The notes under the pieces are model-generated. The model saw only the letters and a list, made by a program, of their open reading frames with translations. It searched no databases and was not told the origin of the DNA. Made by a program: the position numbers and the translations under genes. Below are positions 58,025 through 64,000 of a stretch of 64,000 nucleotides of DNA, in pieces; the first letter of the stretch is position 1, and every line of letters starts with the position of its first letter. Location: positions 62,001 to 126,000 of the forward strand of contig NZ_JBMIRR010000028.1 in the NCBI RefSeq assembly GCF_049195245.1, given 5' to 3'. The DNA is from Arenimonas sp049195245. GTDB lineage: Bacteria > Pseudomonadota > Gammaproteobacteria > Xanthomonadales > Xanthomonadaceae.

Positions 58025-59410
58025 ATGAGCGACAACCCGAGCAAGCTGGCCACCGTCAACACCCGCATCTCCCCGCGCGGCGGCCTGGACATCCTTTCCC
58101 GCGATGAAGTGGCGCGCCTGCACGACGCCTCCACCGGCGGCCTGCGCGAAGTGCTGCGCCGCTGCGCGCTGGCCGTGCTGACCACCGACAGTTCCGACGA
58201 CGACCCGCGCGCGGCCTCGCTGCGCTACCCCGATTTCGACATCGAGGTGCTGCAGCAGGACCGCGGCATCAAGATCGAACTCAAGGAAGCGCCCGCCACC
58301 GCCTTCGTGGACGGCGAGATCATCCGCGGCATCGCCGAGAACCTGTTCGCCGTGGTGCGCGACATCGCCTACAACGCCAACGAAGTGCACGGCAGCAACA
58401 AGTTCGACCTGGGCACCAGCTCGGGCATGACCAGCGCCGTGTTCGAGATCCTGCGCAACGCCCGCGTGATGCGCTCGTTCCAGGACCCGAGCCTGGTGGT
58501 GTGCTGGGGCGGCCACTCGATCAACCGCGATGAATACCTGTACACCAAGAAGGTCGGCTACCAGCTGGGCCTGCGCGGCCTGGACATCTGCACCGGCTGT
58601 GGCCCGGGCGCGATGAAGGGCCCGATGAAGGGCGCCACCATCGCCCACGCCAAGCAGCGGCACGGGCGTCCGCGCTACATCGGTATCACCGAGCCCGGCA
58701 TCATCGCGGCCGAGTCGCCGAACCCGATCGTCAACCACCTGGTGATCATGCCGGACATCGAGAAGCGGCTGGAGGCCTTCGTGCGCCTGGGCCACGGCAT
58801 CATCGTGTTCCCGGGCGGCGTCGGTACCGCCGAGGAAATCCTGTACCTGCTGGGCGTGCTGCTGCACCCGGCCAACGCCGAGCTACCGTTCCCGCTGATC
58901 CTCACGGGCCCGGCCGCGTCGGCCGCCTACTTCGAGCAGATCGACCAGTTCCTGCGCCTGACCCTGGGCGACGCCGCCACCTCGCGCTACCGCATCATCG
59001 TGGACGATGCCGCCGAAGTGGCGCAGGTGATGCGCCAGGGCATCCGCAAGGTGCGCGAGCATCGTCTGAAGGAACAGGACGCCTTCTTCTTCAACTGGTC
59101 GCTGCACCTGCCGGAAGAGTTCCAGCTGCCGTTCGCGCCCACCCATGCGGCGATGGCGGGACTCAACCTGCACCGCGACCAGCCGCCGCACCTGCTGGCG
59201 GCCGACCTGCGGCGCGCGTTTTCGGGCATCGTCGCCGGCAACGTCAAGGAGGAGGGCATGCGCGAGATCGAGCGCCATGGTCCCTTCACCATCGATGGCG
59301 ACCGCGACATCATGCGCGCGCTGGATGCCCTGCTGGACGCCTTCGTCGAGCAGCGCCGCATGAAGATCAACGGCACCTACCGGCCCTGCTACCGCGTCGT
59401 CGGCGGCTGA
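58025..59410 (+). CDS. ppnN: Purine/pyrimidine nucleotide nucleosidase PpnN
   Basis: 461-aa LOG-family enzyme that cleaves nucleotide monophosphates to base and ribose-5-phosphate and answers to (p)ppGpp in E. coli. CTGCGPGAMKGPMKGA and FPGGVGTAEEI (about 262-272) are the nucleotide and catalytic signatures. The N-terminal DUF4478 part and the C-terminal DUF3412 part are both present. The ATG at 58025 is used, since an upstream in-frame ATG lies in the terminator region. It is convergent with the AlgZ-like kinase gene. Confidence 0.94.
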   Translation: MSDNPSKLATVNTRISPRGGLDILSRDEVARLHDASTGGLREVLRRCALAVLTTDSSDDDPRAASLRYPDFDIEVLQQDRGIKIELKEAPATAFVDGEIIRGIAENLFAVVRDIAYNANEVHGSNKFDLGTSSGMTSAVFEILRNARVMRSFQDPSLVVCWGGHSINRDEYLYTKKVGYQLGLRGLDICTGCGPGAMKGPMKGATIAHAKQRHGRPRYIGITEPGIIAAESPNPIVNHLVIMPDIEKRLEAFVRLGHGIIVFPGGVGTAEEILYLLGVLLHPANAELPFPLILTGPAASAAYFEQIDQFLRLTLGDAATSRYRIIVDDAAEVAQVMRQGIRKVREHRLKEQDAFFFNWSLHLPEEFQLPFAPTHAAMAGLNLHRDQPPHLLAADLRRAFSGIVAGNVKEEGMREIERHGPFTIDGDRDIMRALDALLDAFVEQRRMKINGTYRPCYRVVGG

Positions 59411-59422
59411 GGCCGGCGCCGC

Positions 59423-60481
59423 TCAGGCCGCATCGAGCGGCAGGTGGATGGTGGCGACGTAGCGGCCATCCACTATCTCGGTGTCCAGCCGGCCGCGGCC
59501 CTGGCTGAGCGCGATGATGCGCTCACGCGCGGAGATCAGGCCCACCTGGTGTCCGCTGGCCGGCTGGCCGCCGGAGCGGGGCAGGCCGTTGCTGACGATG
59601 ACCCGCACCGAGGCACGGTCCAGTTCCACCCGCACCAGCACGTCATTGCCGTCGGCGGACGGCTCCACGCCGTGGCGGATGGCGTTTTCCACCAGCGGCT
59701 GGATCGACAGGGTCGGCACCTGCACGGGCGGAAGCTGGTCGGGCAGGTCCCAGCTCAGCCGCAGCCGGTCGCCGAAGCGCAGCGATTCGATCTCGAGGTA
59801 GCGCCGGGCGAGGGCCAGTTCGTCGGCCAGCGGGATTTCCCGCGGCCCCGACAGGGCCGCGCGGAACAGGTCGGCCAGGTCCAGCAGCAGGCGCTCGGCC
59901 TCGCCGGGCCGCGCGTGCACCAGCGCCGCCCCGGTGTTGAGCGTGTTGAACAGGAAGTGTGGACGGATCCGCGCCTGCAGGGCCTCCAGTTCCGCCTGCT
60001 TGGCCAGCACGGCCAGGCGCCGGGCGCGCAGGTGGTTCTGGTAGGCGGCCAGGCCCAGCAGGCCGATGGTGAGCGCCATCAGGCTCAGCCGCAGCAGGAA
60101 GTCCAGCCAGCCGCGGCCGGCCATCGGCATCAGTTCACCCAGCAGCAGCCAGGTGGCGGCCCCGGTGAGCCAGGTGCTCAGCATCAGCAGGCCCAGCGCC
60201 ATCCACGCCACCCGCGGCCCGGTGAGCCGGGACAGGGAGTCACGCAGCAGGTAGAGGCCGCCGAGGGTCAGCATCGTGATCCACTGGATCAGCAGCGAGG
60301 CCAGCCCGAAGTAGGTGATCCGGTCGCCGTCGAAGCCGGGCGCCAGGGCCAGCAGCACGGCCACGGCCTCACCCGCCAGCACCACCGCCACGATCGCGGG
60401 GCCCTGCCAGAGCACTTCCAGCGGATTGGGTTGGGACCTGGGCGGGGCCACGCGGACTCGGGGAGGCGGGGTGGCGACCAT
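59423..60481 (-). CDS. AlgZ/LytS-like sensor histidine kinase
   Basis: 352-aa membrane kinase of the His_kinase family. About four helices occupy residues 30-145. The phosphorylated His is 175 in RPHFLFNTLNTG, and the ATP site has QPLVENAIRHGVEP. The usual HAMP and separate dimer domain are absent, as in AlgZ/FimS. In related genomes the response regulator is next to it, but no partner is present in the window on this strand. It lies divergent from the pilin genes, and such kinases can regulate type IV pili, so a link is possible. Confidence 0.87.
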   Translation of the reverse strand: MVATPPPRVRVAPPRSQPNPLEVLWQGPAIVAVVLAGEAVAVLLALAPGFDGDRITYFGLASLLIQWITMLTLGGLYLLRDSLSRLTGPRVAWMALGLLMLSTWLTGAATWLLLGELMPMAGRGWLDFLLRLSLMALTIGLLGLAAYQNHLRARRLAVLAKQAELEALQARIRPHFLFNTLNTGAALVHARPGEAERLLLDLADLFRAALSGPREIPLADELALARRYLEIESLRFGDRLRLSWDLPDQLPPVQVPTLSIQPLVENAIRHGVEPSADGNDVLVRVELDRASVRVIVSNGLPRSGGQPASGHQVGLISARERIIALSQGRGRLDTEIVDGRYVATIHLPLDAA

Positions 60482-60613
60482 GATGCCGCGTGTGCGAGGC
60501 CTGCGATACCGGGCCCGGCCGCCCGGGACCTTGGACGGGCCGCCCGTCGGTCGGCGCTGGCGGGGCGGACGGGACGGGGCTAGGGTGCGATGGCAGACAT
60601 GTAGGGGTAGGCA

Positions 60614-61255
60614 ATGACGACGACATCCGACCGCAAAGGACGCAGCGCCCAGGCCGGGCCGCGCCTCCGGCGCCAGGCGGGCTTCAACCTGCTGGAGTTG
60701 CTGGTGGTCCTGATCATTCTTGGCGTGCTGCTGGCAGTTGCGTTCCCCAGCTTCCGCTTCGTGGTCAACAGCTCCCGGATCACCAATCCTGCCAACGAGC
60801 TGCTGGCGACGATGCAGCTGGCGCGCATGGAGGCCATCCGTCGCAATGCGCGTACGGTCGTATGTCGCTCCCAGAACCCGAATGCCGCCGCCCCGACCTG
60901 CACGACCGCCGCAGGCAATTGGGATGGCTGGGTGGCCTTCGTGGACACCAACCGCGACGGTGCGGTCACCGCTGGCGAGCTGGTGCTTCGGGCCGTGCCC
61001 ATGAATGCCCCGGCCACGCTGGTGTCCAGCCCGGCCATTTCCGGTGCCAGCAACCGGGTGGTGTTCCGGCCGGATGGCCTTGCGCGAACGCCGGCCGGCG
61101 CCTTGCTGGCCGCGCGCCTGCGGGTCTGTGTTCCGGAAACCACGCCCTCCGACAATGCCCGTGACCTGACCATCACCCAGGGCAGCCGCCTGGTGGTGGT
61201 GCGTTCCACCGCCGTCATCACCTCCGGTGCCTGCGCGGCCCCGGCCAATCCGTAA
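60614..61255 (+). CDS. fimT: Minor pilin FimT/FimU-like
   Basis: 213-aa GspH/FimT protein. The prepilin site is G23/F24 with Glu28 at +5 in QAGFNLLELLVVLIIL, followed by the hydrophobic helix. The C-terminal globular domain has Cys pairs. It begins a run fimT-pilV-pilW-pilX-pilY1, whose products form the priming tip of type IV pili. It is longer than most FimT proteins by its N-terminal leader. Confidence 0.88.
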   Translation: MTTTSDRKGRSAQAGPRLRRQAGFNLLELLVVLIILGVLLAVAFPSFRFVVNSSRITNPANELLATMQLARMEAIRRNARTVVCRSQNPNAAAPTCTTAAGNWDGWVAFVDTNRDGAVTAGELVLRAVPMNAPATLVSSPAISGASNRVVFRPDGLARTPAGALLAARLRVCVPETTPSDNARDLTITQGSRLVVVRSTAVITSGACAAPANP

Positions 61256-61267
61256 GGACCTTCCGCC

Positions 61268-61723
61268 ATGACCCGGGTCTTCCACCCCATGAATCGCCGA
61301 TCCCGCCACCGGGGCGCCACCCTGCTGGAAGTGCTGATCGCCGTACTCATCCTCGCCATCGGCATGCTGGGCGTTGCCGCGATGCAGGCCACCTCCCTCC
61401 GCAACAGCCAGGGTTCGCTCGAGCGCAGCCAGGCGGTGGTGCAGAGCTACGCCATCCTCGACGCGATGCGCTCCAACGTGTTGGTCGCGCGCGCCAACGG
61501 CTACAACCTGCCGGTCACCTGCGTGGCGCCGGCCGCCGCCGGCAGCCTCGTCAATTTCGACCAGAACGCCTGGATCACCTCGCTGCAGACCACCATGGGC
61601 GCGTCGGCGTGTGGCGGCATTGCCTGCGCCGCCAATGTCTGCGAGATCACCGTGCGCTGGAATGACACGCGCAGCACTGGTGGCATCGACGCGCAGGAAC
61701 TCAAGACCCGGAGCCGCATATGA
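61268..61723 (+). CDS. pilV: Minor pilin PilV
   Basis: 151-aa prepilin. Processing is likely at G16/A17 with Glu21 at +5 in RHRGATLLEVLIAVLILAIG. The sequence GMLGVAAMQATSLRNSQGSL is the usual PilV continuation. The stated ATG gives a seven-residue longer leader than a second ATG at 61289, and either is possible. It overlaps pilW by four bases. Confidence 0.88.
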   Translation: MTRVFHPMNRRSRHRGATLLEVLIAVLILAIGMLGVAAMQATSLRNSQGSLERSQAVVQSYAILDAMRSNVLVARANGYNLPVTCVAPAAAGSLVNFDQNAWITSLQTTMGASACGGIACAANVCEITVRWNDTRSTGGIDAQELKTRSRI

Positions 61724-62655
61724 ATCCCGCCTCCCGCAACAGGCTTCGCGCCCGCAGCCAGTCCGGCTTCAGCCTGATCGAGCTGATGATCGCGCTTTTG
61801 CTGGGCCTGTTGGTCAGTGCCGCCGCGATCGGAATGTTCATCTCCAACGCACGCACGCACCGTACGACGGAAAGCCTTTCGCGCGTGCAGGAAAGCGCCC
61901 GGATCGCATTCGAGCTGATGGCCCGTGACCTTCGCGAGGGCAGCGGCAACCCCTGCTCCAACGAACTCCAGGTCACCAACCGCGTCACCAACTACACCAC
62001 CAACTGGTGGAGCAACTGGGACCGCGCGGCGGTGAGCCGCGGCGTCATCGGATACGAGAACGGCGCGCTTCCCGGGACGCTGGCCGGCACCGACGCCGTG
62101 GAGGTCATTGGTGCCTCCGGAGCGGGCGTGCTCGTCAGCAACCATACGCTGGGCTCCAATACCCTGCGCGTGAACAACGCGGCGCACGGTTTTGTCACCA
62201 ACGACCTGCTGATGGTCTGCGACAACCGGCTGGTCAGCATCTTCCCCGCGACGGTCTCCGGTGTTGACATCGTCCATCCGGCCAACCTGGGAATCAACGG
62301 TACCGCGTTCACCTACACCGACAACGCGATGGTGTCGCGCCTCATGGCCAGCCGCTGGTTCGTGGCAGCCAATGGCCGCGGTGGCAACTCCCTTTTCCGT
62401 ACCTCGTTGCGCACCGGCGCAGCGGTGCAGGAAGAGGTGGTGGAGGGCGTGCAGGACATGGAAATCCTGTACCTGCTGCCCGGCGCCAATGCCTACCAGC
62501 CTGCCAACAACGCGGCGGTGGCCGCGCGCTGGCCGGAAGTGCAGGCGGTGCTGGTGCGCATCTCGCTGGTCGGCGCCGAAGCCGACGGCACCGATGGGCA
62601 GGCGCTGCGCCGCCAGCTCGAACACGTGGTCACCCTGCGGAACCGAAACGCATGA
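61720..62655 (+). CDS. pilW: Minor pilin PilW
   Basis: 311-aa prepilin with G16/F17 and Glu21 at +5 in SQSGFSLIELMIALLLGLLV. The long globular domain ends in LRRQLEHVVTLRNRNA. PilW works with PilX and PilY1 in starting pilus assembly. It overlaps both neighbours by four bases (ATGA). GSGNPCSNELQVT is the first PilW-typical Cys motif. Confidence 0.9.
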   Translation: MNPASRNRLRARSQSGFSLIELMIALLLGLLVSAAAIGMFISNARTHRTTESLSRVQESARIAFELMARDLREGSGNPCSNELQVTNRVTNYTTNWWSNWDRAAVSRGVIGYENGALPGTLAGTDAVEVIGASGAGVLVSNHTLGSNTLRVNNAAHGFVTNDLLMVCDNRLVSIFPATVSGVDIVHPANLGINGTAFTYTDNAMVSRLMASRWFVAANGRGGNSLFRTSLRTGAAVQEEVVEGVQDMEILYLLPGANAYQPANNAAVAARWPEVQAVLVRISLVGAEADGTDGQALRRQLEHVVTLRNRNA

Positions 62656-63212
62656 ACAAGCCTAATCCCGTGTCCCGGCCAGGTCGCCAGAAGGGCGTCG
62701 CGCTGCTGATCGTGCTGATCCTGCTGCTGGTCATGACCCTGCTCGGCCTGGCCAGCCTGCGCGGCTCGCTGATGGAAGAGCGGATGAGCTCAAGCGTGTA
62801 CGACCGCGGTATCGGTTTCCAGGCGGCGGAGGCCGCGCTGCGCGAGGCCGAAGCGCTGGTGGCCACGAACCCCGCCTTCCCGACCTCGGGCAACTGCGTG
62901 GCTGGCCTGTGTCCGCGCCGCACCAACGTCGCCGATACGGACCAGGAGTACTGGATCTCCGCGGCCTCGGCCTGGCGAAATGCCACGGTGGACGTCAACG
63001 TCGACAACGACGGTGCGGGCGCACTTGCGGCCATCACCACGACGCCGCAGTTCCTGGTCGAGCCGCTGGGACCCGGGCCGAACTGGTTTGCCTGCGAACG
63101 AGAGATTCCGGTCAACGCCCTTTGCCTCACGCCCCGATTCCGGGTCACCGCCCGCAGCGCTGCTGCCGGTCGTGCCCAGGTTACCTTGCAGACCACCGTT
63201 AGCACGCCTTGA
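62652..63212 (+). CDS. pilX: Minor pilin-associated protein PilX
   Basis: 186-aa protein with the PilX start: a basic leader, then KGVALLIVLILLLVMTLLGL and ASLRGSLMEERMSSSV. Unlike the other pilins it lacks Glu at +5, which is usual for PilX. It is followed by pilY1 after 17 bases. Confidence 0.88.
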   Translation: MNKPNPVSRPGRQKGVALLIVLILLLVMTLLGLASLRGSLMEERMSSSVYDRGIGFQAAEAALREAEALVATNPAFPTSGNCVAGLCPRRTNVADTDQEYWISAASAWRNATVDVNVDNDGAGALAAITTTPQFLVEPLGPGPNWFACEREIPVNALCLTPRFRVTARSAAAGRAQVTLQTTVSTP

Positions 63213-63229
63213 GCGGACGGAGTAAAACC

Positions 63230-64000
63230 ATGAACACCCAGTACGATCGTCCTTCGTCCCGCAGCGGCCTGCACGCGCCGGCGGTCCTGGCTGCCGCCTT
63301 CGCGACCCTGTTCGCGCTGCCGGTGCAGGCCGCGATCGACATTCCCAATGCTCCGCTGCAGGTCGGTGGCAACGTTCCGCCGAACATCATGTTCATCCTG
63401 GACACCTCCGGCTCGATGGAGGACACCAACCTGATTGACAATACGATCTCGATCAGCGGCGGCGGACTGACCACCAACGACCTCTCGGCACGGCTCTACC
63501 TGCGCAACACGCTGTACTACAACCCCAATGCGACGTATGCCCCGTGGCGCCGCGACTACGGCACGCCGCTGCCGACGCCGTCCTACAACGCCGCCTACGA
63601 CAGCCTGGAACTGGCCAGCGGCAACCTGAATCTTCAGGACAGCGTCCAGACCTACTACGTGCCCAAGCCGGGTGCGACCGACCTGACGGACGGCACCCAG
63701 TACTACCGCTACCAGATCCTGACCAATGGCCGGGTGGTGCGCAGCGAGCGGCAGGAGGTGAGCACCACGACGGAAGTCCTGGTCAACCTTTCCGGGCTGT
63801 CCGCCAACCGCAATAACTGGGTCGGCGGCGGCACCGGTGCCACCGCGCCCGGCAACATCAGTTTCGTCGTGCCGGCCAACACCACCAACATGACCGTCAC
63901 GCTTTCGGGCAGTGATGCCAACGCCAATCTGTACCTGCGTCGCAACAATGCACCGACCACGGGTACCTACGACTTCATCAACAACGGCAACTCGAGCAAC
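63230..64000 (+). CDS. pilY1: Type IV pilus tip adhesin PilY1, N-terminal 257 residues (cut by right edge)
   Basis: The open frame runs off the window. A signal peptide ends at PVQAA (about residue 35). A von Willebrand-type fold with MIDAS begins FILDTSGSM (about 60-68). From about residue 198, the segment NNWVGGGTGA, ISFVVPANTTNMTVTLSG and ANLYLRRNNAP has the look of a PPC (pre-peptidase C-terminal) beta domain inserted in the A domain. GGAG is nine bases before the ATG. PilY1 binds surfaces and starts pilus assembly. The C-terminal beta-propeller lies outside the window. Confidence 0.9.
   Translation, partial: MNTQYDRPSSRSGLHAPAVLAAAFATLFALPVQAAIDIPNAPLQVGGNVPPNIMFILDTSGSMEDTNLIDNTISISGGGLTTNDLSARLYLRNTLYYNPNATYAPWRRDYGTPLPTPSYNAAYDSLELASGNLNLQDSVQTYYVPKPGATDLTDGTQYYRYQILTNGRVVRSERQEVSTTTEVLVNLSGLSANRNNWVGGGTGATAPGNISFVVPANTTNMTVTLSGSDANANLYLRRNNAPTTGTYDFINNGNSSN

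Noticed and set aside
54578..58867. A very long open frame on the minus strand opposite the Oar-like gene and ppnN
   Set aside because: It is His/Gln/Val/Gly/Arg-rich with no domain, spans two genes and a terminator, and is the expected by-product of G/C third-position bias on the opposite strand.
1..64000. CRISPR arrays, insertion sequences, prophage or integrative element boundaries
   Set aside because: No regularly spaced direct repeats, transposase or integrase motifs, or tRNA-linked duplications were seen.

Overview
This is a GC-rich chromosomal stretch from a gammaproteobacterium. It most likely comes from the Xanthomonadaceae/Lysobacteraceae (Lysobacter, Luteimonas or Pseudoxanthomonas type). 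The evidence is the strong G/C third-position bias, tandem S9 peptidases, an Oar-type TonB receptor, a Rieske/cytochrome bc1 operon beside sspA-sspB, an FNR-type regulator next to cbb3 oxidase genes, and a minor-pilin operon. Species assignment is inference. Coding density is very high and no interval over 300 bases lacks a gene. I see no rRNA, tRNA, CRISPR array, integrase or transposase.

Layout. 1-8.7 kb: the start of a glycosyltransferase (minus, cut by the left edge), then mrcB, a lipoprotein, a YoaA/DinG helicase, tsaB, mgtE and an ion channel. 8.8-15.9 kb (minus): ispB downstream of a sulfate-uptake operon that reads Rrf2 regulator, YezD, OprO/P-type porin, sulfate-binding protein, cysT, cysW, cysA. 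16-20 kb (plus): ssb and the dTDP-rhamnose set rmlBACD. 20-25 kb (plus): two secreted S9 peptidases and an FNR homologue. 25-35.5 kb (minus): the complete cbb3 oxidase locus ccoNOQP, a small membrane protein, ccoGHIS and a TauE/SafE-like protein, with hemN nearby. 35.6-41.8 kb (minus): miaB-phoH-ybeY-corC, followed by a DUF4105 protein where E. coli has lnt, then corA. 42-47 kb (plus): a lytic transglycosylase, petABC and sspAB. 47-54.4 kb: a two-FHA membrane protein, nadC/trm112, purEK, sodB with an orphan ABC ATPase, grxD, an SDR and MarC. 54.6-64 kb: an Oar-like TonB receptor, ppnN, an AlgZ-like kinase and fimT-pilVWX-pilY1 (cut by the right edge).

How the genes work together. The FNR homologue has all four cluster cysteines. 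FNR boxes lie upstream of ccoN and hemN, each followed by a -10-like hexamer at class II spacing, so a microaerobic respiration regulon can be read from the sequence. The sulfate operon joins a regulator, an outer-membrane channel and the ABC importer.

The most unusual signal is a dispersed AT-rich palindromic element sharing the core AAAACATACC(A/T)GGTA at three loci. One copy lies in frame inside the helicase gene and adds the peptide ENIPGMFS twice. One fills the gap between two convergent genes. One supplies part of the ybeY stop codon. A second, unrelated inverted-repeat element fills the miaB-phoH gap exactly. Neither carries a gene. The in-frame insertion resembles the Rickettsia palindromic elements in behaviour.
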